Shown in pieces: positions 13,048 to 26,600 of a DNA stretch of 64,000 nucleotides (position 1 is its first letter; each line of letters begins with the position of its first letter). A program made the position numbers and the translations under genes. The notes beneath the pieces were generated by a model that saw only the letters and a list, made by a program, of their open reading frames with translations, made no database searches and was not told the DNA's origin. The stretch is taken from positions 3,773,501 through 3,837,500 of the forward strand of contig CP126194.1 of NCBI GenBank assembly GCA_030272155.1. Direction: 5' to 3'. This DNA is from Tetradesmus obliquus (lineage: Eukaryota > Chlorophyta > Chlorophyceae > Sphaeropleales > Scenedesmaceae).

Positions 13048-13773
13048 GCCAGCCACAGATTTGATGATAATCTTGCTGTCTAGCAGGTGTGCAAACTTGC
13101 CTTGGCTGCCAGGTGCTGCTGCCTGCGGGCCCACTTTGGGAGTGAACATGCGGCCATCACTGTAACCCATCACCTGGCACAGAGGCAACAGCATCAGATG
13201 GGACAGCAAGGTTTAGCCACAGATTGCAGATACAGCGCCGGATAGTACGCAGCATGCGGCTGCCAAGCACCCGCTTGCACCATGCGTGCAGCGCAACGGG
13301 CAGCACCCAAGAGGATCAACAGCAACAATGAGCACAATGAAGCTAGGTGCGCAGGTGCTACTTAGAAACTATCTCGGCTTTGACGATGCAAGAGACAGTC
13401 TCTATCCAAACAGCTGCTCTGCAGGCCTACTGCCTGCATTCCTGTCAGCTCACCTGCTCCAGTTTGTTGCGCTTGGCCCCTTGGCTGCTGTGCTCTGCTG
13501 CACCTGCCCCGTCCGCGCCAGCAGCAGCAGCAGTACTGTAATCATCTGCATCGTCAGCAAACTTCACACGCGCTCGCTTCCGCTTGGGTGGTGCTGCTGC
13601 CTCCCCGTCTGCTGCGCCGGCAGTTTCTACTGCACCTGCTGATGGTTTTGCTGTGGAAGCAGCAGCAGCAGCAGCAGCAGCTGCAACTGGCCGACCCAGC
13701 TGCAGCCTGTAGGTGCGTGTTGAAGCACCAAACTGCATCACATCACCCTCGGCCAATGGACACTGCTGACCCT

Positions 13774-13806
<33 letters not shown>

Positions 13807-15072
13807 ATAGGCAACTTGGCACATAAGTATTGAACACTCCATCGGTACGTGTGCTTTCATCACAGCATGGTGCAGGTGCAAGGGCTCTTAGTAGCTAAGT
13901 CCACTCTGTGTGTGGTGAACCAGCTGTGCAAGCTGGCATGGCCATACCTTGGATATTCGTTTGCCTTGCACAAACGTGCCATGCGCACTGCCCAAATCCC
14001 ACAGCACTGCCTCCACAGCCCCAGCCTGCTGCTGCTGCTGCTGCTGCCGCACGAATATTGCTGCGTGCTGCCGTGACATTGAGGGGTGGTCTGCCACGAC
14101 ATCGTTGCAGGGCAGGCGGCCCAGCAGCGTCAGCCGCTGCACACAGCAGGGCAGGCACAGCCAGCACATGGCAGCGCAGCATAAGCTATGCTTCAGCAGC
14201 AAGCTACTTGCTTGCAAAGCAGGCCATCTGACTGCAGTGTACTGTATCCTTGCGACTGTTGGGCGTCTGTCAGGCTGTATCATAGAGGGCTGCACCTCTC
14301 GTCACTGTAGCTATGAAAAGTGAATCTAATAGACGAGGCAGAAAGCTTTGCAGCTCAACGCAGCTTGGTATTCAGGTGCTGTCTACCCCGCACCTGTGCC
14401 CCTGCAGCCCAGGTGAACGAGAAACACATCAACCCATTGCACACACCTGCGTCAGGCTGATCTGCTGCAGCTGCACCCCACCCTTGAAGACCAGCAGCAT
14501 GCTGCCTGGCGGGGGCAGCACTGCATCAGCAGGAGCAGGTGGACGAGGTAAACTTGGCACAGCTGCTGCTGCTGCCGCTGCTGCTGCTTGTGATGCTGGC
14601 ATGGCTGGTGGTGGCATGCTGCGCTGCTCAGCTGCCGCTCGCTGCTCCTGCAGTGCACCAAGCTTGAGTGTGAGAAGACTTGGAACAAAGGAACAGCACC
14701 TGCAATCTGTGCTTGCAGTCCTGTTGTGCCGTGCTGCGCACAGCAAGTTTGTGAGTGTTGAGCGAGTGCTGAGTGCAGCGCTGGGTTGACCTGCTGTGCT
14801 GCAAACAGCCATGCGTGCGTGCAGTCCAGCTCTATACGGCAAGGGCAGTACATAACAATGTGTTGGGTCAAAGAGATGGATGCAGAAGGTCTCACCCGCT
14901 TGCTGTCAACAATGGCGATGCGGTCGCTGCTGTACTGTTGCTCCTGCTGCTGCTGTTGCTGCTCGCCGGCTACAGCACACGCCACAAATCCAGCTATTCC
15001 CAGTCTTGCAACTCGACCCTTTCTTCCTATCGGTGTGATATCGTCATCTGCGTCTTCCCATCTGTCACACAT
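12496..15072 (-). CDS. FHA-domain protein of NIPP1 (PPP1R8) type
   Basis: Five exons, 15072-14896, 14647-14447, 14136-13948, 13771-13454 and 13173-12496, join in phase 0 into about 520 residues. An FHA domain spans roughly residues 110-215: SMLLVFKGG, then LLGRLPCNDVVADHPSMSRQ with H-A-A-I, then DLGSAHGTFVQGKRI, and FGASTRTYRL closing it. Nuclear inhibitor of protein phosphatase 1 has the same FHA ending, followed by a basic run and an RVxF phosphatase-1 docking motif. Here PPKRKRARVKFADD lies near residue 252, so RVKF could dock PP1. The C-terminal half has three poly-Q tracts and ends near SSLYGQLPATKPAQ. A nuclear role in PP1 control or splicing is inferred from family knowledge. The N-terminus MCDRWEDADDDITPIGRK is acidic then basic. 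Confidence 0.85.
12550..13046 (-). repeat. Three CAG tracts coding poly-Q in the NIPP1-like gene
   Basis: CTG runs on the plus strand near 12564-12603, 12799-12841 and 13008-13043 are read as CAG on the coding strand and give poly-glutamine tracts of about 10-15 residues. Synonymous interruptions (CAA) occur in the first tract; the second is pure, so it is the likeliest to be length-variable. Confidence 0.9.
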
Positions 15073-15389
15073 GACCGCTGCTGCTGCTGCTGCTGATGTC
15101 GTGCAGCATAGGATGCGTTGGTACGCTCTTTGGATTAACGATGTTGCGCGTCGCACTGTTTGCTTCAAGCGTGAGGGCTGTCGCAGCACATGCAAGGCCG
15201 GAGGTGGCAGTACGCACCCAAGCCCCGCCAGATAACACGGGCAGAACAGTGCGTGGTCCTGCTACCCCCATTGGGCAAGACTGGTACCCAAGTGCTTTAT
15301 TACGTTGTTTCGTCTTGCATGTGGCTTATGCTAGCACATCTTCAGACATATTTGGCCCAACTAGGGCCAGCTAGGGCTTCTGGGCTAAA

Positions 15390-17362
15390 ATGTGCACGAG
15401 CACCATCGTGTTGGCAGTGAACGGCGAGCGGGTGGTTGTACCAGCGTCTTTCAGCCCATCCCATCGCTTGATCGATGTCCTGCGAAGCGAGACACGATTC
15501 ACGGTGGGTTTGGAACGGCAGCACAGCAAACGCAACTGGATCTTTACAGTCCGCGCAGCTGGACATGCATCTGCAGCAACTACTGCTAAACACGGCTTCG
15601 TATTGCAAACAACGATGCTATGGACTCGCTGAGGTGTTGGGCAGGGAGAGCAAGCACAGCATCTCTGCTGCTCTGCGCAACATGTGTTGTACAACGCACA
15701 TATGCTTGATGTGCATGTATGTGCCTGCAGGGGCCCAAGGTCGGCTGTGGCGAAGGTGGTTGCGGGGCCTGCACTGTGCTGGCAGACCGCTTTGACCCTG
15801 TCACAGGTGTGGTTGGCAGGACAGCAGCAGGCTGTAGCACCCACACACTGCAGTGTGGCATGTATGTTCCTGAGTGGAAGCCCTGGCGCAGGGTGATGGT
15901 CCCACTGCCGTGTGATGTTCTGCTGCAGAGCAAATGCCATATAACAACGGAAATCGTTCTTTCTTTTTTCCCAGCATCACCTCCACCTCATGCACCTACA
16001 CCTATCTATCTCTCCATGCACAGCATGCATGCTGCAGGAAAGCACCTGCACATGGCATCCCATGCGTGCATCCCACCCTGCGTGCATCTTACTACTGCCA
16101 GCACCTGTGCATGTCACCAGCACTTACTGCATCCTCTGCATCTGCAAAACCTGCTACTGGGCAGCAGTGCCTGCGTGATCAGCCCACTTGGAGCGCCAGG
16201 AGCCTTCGGGCAGGGGGCTTCTGGACCAGCATTGCTTGAAGGTGCGCAGTTGTGCATTTACCATGCCTAGAATTTTCTCTAAAAATAAATATTAAACCAT
16301 GCTGCCCTGCAGGGGCCGTGTCGCGTGCCACCATCAACTCCTGCCTGGCCACCATCGGCAGCTGCAATGGCGCCAGCATCACCACTGCCGAGGGCCTGGG
16401 CAACTCCAAATGCGGCTTCCACCCAGTGCAAGGTGAGGCTGGCAGCTGCTGCTGCTGCTTGATACAGATGCAGAAATAGATAAACACCGGGAAAAGCGTG
16501 CCTGCCGCCACTTTTTCCAACCATGCGCTGCATGCCGCACATAAAGTTTGAAGCACAAGGTAGGCGCAAGCGAGGAAGATGCAGACCTGCGTTCAGCTCC
16601 CCTGCGACGATGGGATTGTTTCAGCCTGCTTGTTGTGTTGAGGAAGTGATCCCTTACCTGCTGCTGCTGCTGCTGCAGAGGCACTTGCAAAGCACTTTGC
16701 CAGCCAGTGCGGATACTGCACCCCAGGCATCACAGTAGCACTGGCAGCCGCTGCAGACCGTGCAGCAGCAGCAGAGCCAGCAGCAGCAACAGAGGAAGCA
16801 GGAGGCTGTGACTCGGCTCGTGCAGCGGCCATTGCTGCTGGTCTTGACGGCAACCTGTGCCGCTGCACAGGCTGGCGACCCATCATTGACGCTGCACGGG
16901 TGAGCTGCAGCAGGAGCAGCAGCAGCAGCGGCGGCAGCAGCAGCAGCATGGCGCTGGGGCAGCTGCATCATCCCAGCACCATGCATCAGGACAGCAGCTG
17001 TTACTACTCTGCTGTGTGTAGCTGCTGAGTGCTTCGTGGCGGCTGCGCCGCCTGCCCACAATCAAGAATGCACAGACCATTACTTGCTGGACAGCAGCAG
17101 CAGCATCAGGACAATCACATCCATGATGCATCCCTTGCCATCCCTTGCAGGAGATTGCTGATCTGGAAGACCTGCACAAGCATGCCTGCTGCAGCAGCAG
17201 CAGCAGCCGCTGCAGTAGTCTGCTGCCGCCTCTGGCCTCCTTCCCAGGCTGGCTGAAGCAGCATGTGGCTGCACAGCACACCAGCAGCCAGCAGCAGTAT
17301 CCCTGCATGCCACAGGCGCTGCAGCTGCCAGCACTGCAGGGTGCAGCAGCAGCAGCAGCAGC

Positions 17363-17395
<33 letters not shown>

Positions 17396-17855
17396 GGATG
17401 CAGGATGCTGTGGTGACCAGGCCTGGCATAAGCCTGCCAGCCTGGCCCAGCTGGCTGCGCTGCTGCAGAGGCACTGCGGCAGCAAGCGCCGGGCACGGCT
17501 GGTGGCAGGCAACACAGGTGCGTGGCGGACTGTAACCAGTTGCAGACAATGACGTTGAGACCTGATTAAATCTCTGCTGATGATCAGTTGGTATACAGTG
17601 TGGAGCTGGATCAGCACGAAATCTTAGTGTATCAAGGCAGCTGCTGTATGCAGCTGCCGTAGTATGGGTGGGGAGACAATGCCAGCCCACAGCTTGCAGC
17701 AAGGGCCAATATGTGCAGCTAAAACGACAATCTAAGCCTGTCTGCTGGTGCGGCACATACGCAGTGCACAACTAAGTGTGTGTGACATGACGCAGCAGCA
17801 GCACTCCACTACCATATGCACATCTGCTCCCGTGCAACAATGGTGGCTGCTGCTT

Positions 17856-17929
<74 letters not shown>

Positions 17930-18679
17930 CAGGAGCCGGCGTGTTCAAGGACCTGTGGCCTCATGAGCCTGTGGTGGTTGACCTGGCAGCAGTGGCTGAG
18001 CTGAATGCAGTGACACACCTGCAGCAGGGCGTGATGCTGGGGGCAGGGCTGACCATACAGCAGTTGATTGAAGTGTTGAGGCATCCAGCAAGCAGCACGT
18101 GCAGCAGCGGCGGCAGCAGCAGCAGCAAGTGCAGGGGTGACAGCAGCTGCAAGAGCAATGCAGCTGGCAGTGCTGCTGCTGGTGGCGGTAGCGAGGCACC
18201 GTGCGTCGAGCAGCATGCTTCCAGCCAAGTGGGGTCTATCAACAATGGTGCAAGTGCTGCTGGTGCCGGTGGCTGCAGCGCAGCAGGCAGGGCCGGTAGC
18301 AGTGGTGTGTGGGCTGCCATGGCTGACCACCTGGAGCGCATTGCAGGTGGGCGCTGCCGTAGCTGCAAGCCCTGAAGGTTGCTGACACATAGCGGTGGTT
18401 ATGCTCTCCGCTCAGCAACACTGTGTCCCGGTGCTAGTGCGTTGTACTGTCAGCCTAATCTGCGCTGCTGCTGCTGCTGCTGCTGCTGTGCAGGTGTCCA
18501 CGTGCGCAGCGCAGCCACACTCGGGGGGCACTTTGGGCTGGCTGCTGCCAAGCCGCTGCCTACTGACCTGGGGCTGCTGCTGGCAGCAGCAGGCTGCTGG
18601 CTGCAGCTGCTCACAGTTGATGAGCATGCGCAACAGCCAACAGCAGCAGCAGCAGCAGATGCTGCGCCTGGGACGTATG

Positions 18680-18718
<39 letters not shown>

Positions 18719-18777
18719 TAAGGATGTCTTGGGTGACTGTGGAGGAGTTGCTGCAGCACAGCTGTGTTGGTGGCTCA

Positions 18778-18819
<42 letters not shown>

Positions 18820-21800
18820 GGCAGCAGCATTACGGCTGAGGACCTCATTACTGCTGATGGAGTGGCAGGCGGCAAGCAACTGGACCCACAGCAGCAGCAG
18901 CAACAGCATCTTTTCAGCAACGCTCCTGCTGCTGCTGCTGCTGCCGCTGCTGACCCTGCTGCATACACCAAGCACGCGAGCAGTGGCTACCGTGTTGTCA
19001 CGGCAGTGTGGCTGCCATACGGCAATGATGCCCGTGAGCTGTTTTGGTCCTACAAAGTGGCCCTGCGCCACGTCAACTCGCATGCACTGGTCAATGCTGC
19101 AGCCTGGTTCAGGTTTCAAGAAGGCGCACATGACAACAAGTGTAGTGGCAATGCACGCAGCAGCAGCAGCAGCAGCAAGGCTGCTGGGGTGGGCTCCAGC
19201 CCTTTCGCTGGCCGCAGCATTGCTGCAGTGAGGCTGTTTGTGGGGTTCTCGCCAGCAGAAGAAGCACCTGCTGCTGCTGCTGGTGCTGGTGCTGCTGCTG
19301 GTGGTCGTGCTAGTGGTGTCGAGGAGCCCTGGAGTGTGCTGCGGCTGGCAGATGCAGAGCAGCAGCTGCAGGGCAGTGCAGTAAGCGTGCAGGTGCGGTG
19401 TTCGGCAGCGGCAGCAGCGGCAGCAGCGTCGGCTTAGCTGCCACAGCAGCAGCCTGTTGCAGAGTGTAACACGTAACCTGTTCCTGTCATGGCAGGTAGA
19501 CTGTCTCTTTGCATGTATGCAGCATACATGCAGCACTACCGCACAAATGAGGAAATGGGCACGCGTAGCTTTTGCAGTAGCCACGCCTCTGCTGTCTCAA
19601 CCCTGAAACACAATTCAACCTGCCGCAGGCCATCATAGCAGCGCTGCGCCAGGCAGAGGCTTCCCTTGCATCAGCAGGAGCAGCCCCAGGCAGCTTCAGT
19701 AGCCAGACCCTGCAGGGCACTCTGCTCAAAGCCCTAGTCCCTCTCATCAGCCCAACAGCACTACCCACAGCTACAGCCATTGCTGCTGCCGCTGGCAACA
19801 CCGTAAGCACAGCCAGATCTGATCATGTCATCGGCAGCCAAACAACAAGCGGGCTTATTAGCCCAACAGCACCACCCGCAGCTATAGCCATTGCTGCTGC
19901 TGCTGCTTCTGGCTATAGCGCAAGCACATGCAGGGCTAGATCTGTATCTGCATACAAGCAGCTGCTGCGGCTGCTGCAGCTGCCAGCACAGTACGACCCG
20001 CGCTGCTTACCGCAAGGCAGTCAGGTGCTGCCTGCGCCGCCGCATGCAGCAGCAGCAGCAGTGGCGCCTGTGCACCAGCCCGTGGAGAAGGATGCGGTGC
20101 GGCTGCAGGCCAGTGGCGAGGCGCAGTACGCTGGCGATGTGGCGAGCCGCATGCGGGGGCGGCTGCTGTACCTGGCCAGTGAGTGTGATGGTTGATCTAT
20201 TTGTGCGGAAAAGTAGTGTTGTAACCATCACATCCTCTTGTGCGAGCCAGCAGAGTGCCTGTGGCATGCCTCACTCAGGTTATGCTATTGCTGCCTGTTG
20301 GCGTGCAAGGGAAAGAGCTGCACGCCTGCAGTGGTCCTGACAGAGCCACCAGTCAAAAACTGGATTCAGATTCTTCTCCCCGGCAATGCACCCGGCACCT
20401 CTGGTGCGCGGTGCTGTCGTCACTCCTGCGCTGTGCTGTCGTCACTCCTGCAGGCGTCAACTCAACCGAGGCACTCGCATCTCTGCAGCAGCTGGACGCC
20501 TCAGCCGCACTCTCCCTGCCAGGCGTCACCGGCATCATCACAGCAGCAGACATCCCAGGATCAAACTCAGTCATGGGGGCACCGCTGCTGGCAGATGGCT
20601 GCGTTGAATACGTTGGACAGCCTATTGCATTCATTGCGGCTGCCTCTCAGCAGGTGGCTGAGCGTGCGGCGGCGCTGGTGTGTGTTACATACGGGCCGCC
20701 GCCGGCTGGTCGGCGGGCTGTTATAACGTTAGATGACGCGCTGGCGGCGGGGGCGTTTTATGAGGAGCTTGCGCCGCTGATGCAGGTTGCAGCTGTGAAG
20801 CCTGATGCTGCTGCCAGCAGCATCAGCAGCAGTAGCGCAAGCACCCTTGCAGACTCGAGGATGGACTGCAGCAGCACAGCAGGCACCAGTGACGGTGCAG
20901 GCAGCATTGCACGCGGCAGCACGTGTGCTGCTTTCAACAGCAGCACCAGCAGCTGCAGCACAGGAACACCAGCAGACTTGTCTGCAGATGCTGCTGCTGG
21001 CAGGCCTGTCGCCGCTGCTGCTGCTGGTGCTGCTGCTGCCTGTGTGGAGCGGCTAATTGCTGCTGCGCCTCGTCAGATCCTGGGTGGCGGCTATGACCTG
21101 CCTGCGCAGCAGCACTTCTACATGGAGACGCAGGTGGGCTGCTGCTGGTACAGTCGTTGCCGATGCTTGGCTTTGTTGAGCCAGCATCCGGGTTGTGGGC
21201 CTGGCGCAAGCCCTCGTGCATGGCTGGCGGAGAGGACGCAGCATGCTGCCTGTGTGGTGCTGCTTCCATTCTGATCAGTCCTGGCCAGCGCCTAGCATAT
21301 TGCAGCCGATGCTGTGGACCTCCTGCGGTTGCTTGATGCTGCTGTTGCTGAGAATGATGGCTGCCACATCACCTCGCCCGCACACCTGCTGCTGTGACTG
21401 CTGCTGCTGCTGCTGCCATGCCACTGTGCTGCTGCCAGGTTGCTGTGGCTGAGCCGCAAGAGGACGGCTGCCTGCGCCTGACCAGTGCCACGCAGTCGCT
21501 GGATGCTGTGCAGCAGGCAGTGGCTGGCGTGCTGGGGCTGCCCTTCAACAAGGTGGCTGTAGGTGCGTGGCAAGATGCTTGCTGCAGCTAAGGGCAAGGT
21601 TAGGCCAGCCTGGTTGAGTCAGGGAGCAGGCATGCAGATTCTGTGGCGGGGGTGCTGGGGCTGCCCTTCAGAAAGGTGGCTGTAGGTGCGTTGCAAGATG
21701 AGGCAAGAGCCGAGGCCTGTGGCCAGCTAGGCTGATTCAAGTCTGCGTGTTGACGCACTGCTTGTCGGCTGCATGTGGTGGATGTGTATGTGGTGCTGCG

Positions 21801-22671
21801 TCAGCTCGCAGCTAGCACAGGCAGTACAGTGCTGCTAGGGGGTTTGTTTCACGCTAAGCTAGTGCACGACTCACTGTGGCTGATTCCAGCGTACATGCGC
21901 ATGCCTTGCTTGGTGCAACTGCCCACATTCGACTTGTGTTGAGATTGCTCGCTGGTGAACTCATTTGCTGTCCCTGCTAATGTTCATCCACCCCCACTGC
22001 GACAGTCACAAAGCGTTTAGGAGGGGGCTTTGGGGGCAAGGCCAGCCACAGCATGCCTGTGGCTGCCGCTGGGATGGGGCTGCATTACAAGCTCCACACA
22101 GTGCATGGCTCACTGTGGCTTGTTGGCGCGTACATGCACATGACTTGCTTGGCTGACCTGCCCTCTTCCGTTCTGTGCTGCTTATCCAATTGTCTGCCTG
22201 CCTGCCTTTTATCAAAACCCCTGCGACAGTGACAAAGCGCCTGGGAGGGGGCTTTGGTGGCAAGGCCAGCCGCAGCATGCCTGTGGCTGCCGCTGCAGCG
22301 CTGGCGGCAACGCTGTTTGACGCGCCCGTGGTCTACCAGCTGAGCCGCTGCGACGACTTTGCGCAGAACGGCGGGCGCTGCGCGGGGCGGCTGCGTTATG
22401 ATGTGGGCTTTGAAGAAAGTGGCAGGCTGGTGGCCGTGAAAGCAGAGGTGAGCCATCAGTGAGTAATCCTTCGAACTTGCTTTATATCAGGTTAAGGTGC
22501 CAGAGAGCATGTGCGGGGTGGCTGAGATTGGACGCAGGCTTCCAGCAGGCTGGCAGGCTGTTGGCCAGCAATGCGAAGAGGTAAGTGGGACGTGGCTGAG
22601 GATAACGGAATGCAATACGGCTGAGGCCCATATGCCTGCCTGTGCCAAGAACTTGGTACAGATGCATCAAT

Positions 22672-22713
<42 letters not shown>

Positions 22714-23629
22714 CTGTTGCAGGCAAGACTCCTGTAGGTGTGCTGTGCCACCCTGCAGTTGCCACAGTGCATGCTTGGCACGCCAGTACTTTCTGTTATT
22801 GTTGTTTGGACATGACAGAAGCTGCAGGCCAGCCATCTGGCCAGAAGAACCAACATTGCGTGTTGACACGTGTCAACATGCTCTGCTCATGCATTTTTTG
22901 CTCACAGGTGCTGCTTCGTGCGGGAGCCTACCTGGATCTAGCCAGCAACGATGGCGCGCAGCTGCTTGCAGCCAGTGACAGTGCATATGACCTCAGCGGC
23001 CTGCATGTGACTGTGAAGTTTGCGCGCTGCAACCTGCCACCACACACCATTGTGCGGGGCCCTGGGTACCTGCAGGGAGTGATGGTGTTGGAGCAGGTGT
23101 GGACATTGGTGCTAGCCGGATGACTTCGCTGCAGCCCCTCACCTGACAACATTCATGGTTCAGCGCAGCCATATCAACCGTGGTGGTTGGTGCCAGCAAG
23201 TTCTGCAATTATCTTTGCCCTTTTAGTGACATGCTGCGTGTGGTTGTGCTGGCAGAGTAGCAGCTGTGTTTGACCAGCTGTTGTAATGTTTGACCAAGTT
23301 TGACAAACCTGCTGTGGTTTGACTGTTCCGCGCTGCCCTGCATGTTCACTGAAGTGCAGATCCTGGAGCATGTTGCCGCGGCGCTTGGTCTAGACCCTGC
23401 TGCAGTCAAGGCAGCAAACTTCTTGCCAGAAGTGGCAGGACCCACACTTGATGCTGCCCAACAGCAGCAGCAGCAGCAGCCAGCACCAGCACAAGCAGCA
23501 GCAGCTACAGTAGATGCTGCGGCTGGCAGCGTTGCAGGTGCTGCTGCTTTTGCAGCAGACATGGGCAGGCTGTGCCTTGGCTCTGTTTCTGCGCTGAGTC
23601 AGCACACACATCTGCAGCAGCAGCAGCAT

Positions 23630-23685
<56 letters not shown>

Positions 23686-26600
23686 TGGTGTGAGGACCAT
23701 CCTGGGGCGGTACATATCACGTGACAGTTACACACTGCCTCGTGTGTGGGCTGAGCTGCTGCAAGGGGGCCCCGGCACTGCCAGCTATGCAGAGATGCTG
23801 GAGGGTGTGCAGGCGCACAACAGGGACCATGCGTGGAGCAAGCGCGGCATTGCTGTCACGCCAGTCAGGTGAGGTGGTCGCTGCACTTCCTGTGACCAGA
23901 AGCAGCCATTTGTTGTTGTAGCTCTGCTGGTTGCTGCTGATTTTTTTCCCTGCTATGCTTGCGTGTGAGCAAGGCTTACAGAAGGAAAGCAAACGGAACG
24001 CGGCCCTGTGGTGTTGTTAGGGTTGTGCGCTGGCTGCACCATGCAGCTCAAATTGAAGAGCACCGAGCCGCGCTCTCATCGGTTCGAGAGCACGAACGCC
24101 CTGGTAAATCGCAACCAGCATATTATAGAGTTTCAGCACGAGCAAAACCAATGTCTTTCCCCCACCGGGACTCGAACCCGGGTCGCGAGGGTGAGAACCT
24201 CGTATGCTAACCGCCTACACCATGGAGGAGGCAGCCGGCGAGCAGCTCGCCAACTGATCGTGCTGGACATGGCTGGGCCAGCAGCCTTGACGGTGCCGGC
24301 GCGCGCAACAGCAGTAGGGTCGGCTTAGCTAGTTGCAGCGGTAGGAGTGGTTTTCTTTGTGCTGGGATGTAGTGCAGCCTAGTGCTTTGTCATGCAGCAA
24401 CAACAGTGTGGTGTTGCAGCCAGGTCTCTGTAAGTGTTGCTTGCATGCTGTATCATGCCATGCGCTTACATGCTTGCTTTGCCATGCCATGCTGTCCCTT
24501 GGAGGCGACCACTCGGTTGTGCTGCAGCATTGTGGTCATTTTGCTAGGCGGGCAGTGAGGCTGCAGACTTGCTGTTCCGTCGTGATGGTGGTGGGGGACG
24601 GAGTTGGACTGAAACCCTACCTGGCTGGTATGATACGCCAGTTCAAGAGGCTGGAATTGCCTGGCCCCCATGTGTAACAAACACAAACAAAAAGGCTATG
24701 TCGCTTGCTGTTTGGACCATGCCTGCCTTCCCTTGCCCACCCCTGTAACAGACCTCTCCTGTGCAGACCCGCCATGTGTGCCTTCTGCAGCAGAGCAGCA
24801 TGTTGAGGCCATGTTGGTGGCGCGGCTAGGCTGGCGGAATCATCGCGGCAAGACGGTGTCTGTTGCGCAATTGTCTGTTCGTGAAGCTACCTCATTGCAG
24901 CTTGGTCCCCTGCGTGCTGAGCGCCAGGAGCGGCGCACTAGGTTTGTCAGTGTTGCGATCGGTGCGGGTGCCCCGCCCGCGGCGTTGACTCGTGGTTTGC
25001 AATGTGTGGCGGCCGCCCAGGGCGCACTATGGAAGATGCGCTGGGATAATGCGTACAAGGAGACGTATTGGCGGCTGATCATGGATGGCTTGCCTACGTC
25101 GCAGCGCATGCACCAGCAGCATGATACATGCATGTGTGGCGCTGCGTGCCCTGGTCTGGTGCACCATTTTTGGGAGTGCCCAGTTGCGGCAGCGGTGATT
25201 GACAGCCTGCTGTCTGCGTTGCCTGCAACATGGTGTACGCGGGCTGCAGGCCGCCCGCCGCTTGCTATGCGGCATGTCTGGTTGATGCAGCGGCCTCCCG
25301 GCCCTAAGCGGCTCCACCAGGGTGTTTGGGGGGTTATTTGTTTAGCTGCTCTGAATGCCATGGATGTTGGCCGACGGCAGGCTAACACGCTGCACATTCC
25401 GCCGCCCGCGCCTGCTGCGCCGCGGCCGTCTGCGCCGCCGCCGCAATGGCAGGTACCTATTACAGATGTGTTTCAGCCTGCAGCTCTCACTGCTGCGCAG
25501 CAACAGCATAACCAGCTGGTTGAGCAGCGTAGGCAGCAGCAGCTGCTGCAACAACAACAACAGCGACAGCAACTAGTAGCGCAGGTGTTACAGGAGGCGA
25601 AGCAGCAGGCGGTTTTGCGGTTTTGGGAATTGCTTGCTGATTTTGTGGCAATGGAGGCTGCGCCGGCTCATTGGCGTGTTGCGGTGCCTGGAGATCACCC
25701 GTTCTTGCGATCTGATCCAGCACAGCTGCGCATTGTACTGGCGCCCCGCTCTGGTTGACCTTCCTGCTTTTACATGATGTGCTGTCAGTAGTTGTCCAAT
25801 CTCCACTTTCTGGCAAGGCCATGTTGCATGTCGTGTGTCACTGTGCTTGATTTTCCAGCTCTGTGTGTCGCATTGCGTGCTTCTGTGCTTGTCAGCCATG
25901 AGGATTGCAGAAGCAGTAGCACCTTAGTTTGCATGTCACATGCAGTGTCTCCTGTCGGTCCCGCGTGCTCCTGCTTGCTGCAGTCTGGTGTGTACATCAG
26001 TGCCTTGGTGCAATCATGCCAAACACCTATGGTAAGCAGCACCATTGTGCATCCCGCTTGCTGTTTGGACCATGCCTGCCTTCCCTTGTGCGTTTTGTGC
26101 CCTGTGCTTTGAGCACCCTGCTGCTTTTCGTGCTGCACTTCGCACATGCTGCACTGCATGTACTTGTTGGTTTATGGGGAGGTAGGGGCTGCAAGATGCC
26201 TCTGGAGTATTACTTTGGTTGCATCTTGTGGCTTGCTATCGGGTTCTCATGATATGTGAGCTGAAAGAGGGGCAAGTGACTCGCTCTAGGGCGATAGCTT
26301 GCCCACCCCTGTAACAGACCTCTCCTTGTGCGTTTTGTGCCCTGTGCTTTGAGCACCCTGCTGCTTTTCGTGCTGCACTTCGCACATGCTGCACTGCATG
26401 TACTTGTTGGTTTATGGGGAGGTAGGGGCTGCAAGATGCCTCTGGAGTTTTACTTTGGTTGCATCTTGTGGCTTGCTATCAGGTTCTCATGATATGTGAG
26501 CTGAAAGAGGGGCAAGTGACTCGCTCTAGGGCGATAGCTTGCCCACCCCTGTAACAGACCTCTCTCGCTATGTCGTGTGTCACTGTGCTTGATTTTCCAG

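Noticed and set aside
12404-13165. Long plus-strand frame of poly-Leu/Cys opposite the NIPP1-like gene
   Set aside because: It is the CTG complement of coding poly-Q; it is a shadow frame.
24157-24229. tRNA-like sequence as a tRNA-derived SINE head
   Set aside because: Acceptor, D, anticodon and T arms all pair and a T-run follows; no SINE body or poly-A-like tail is attached on its downstream side.
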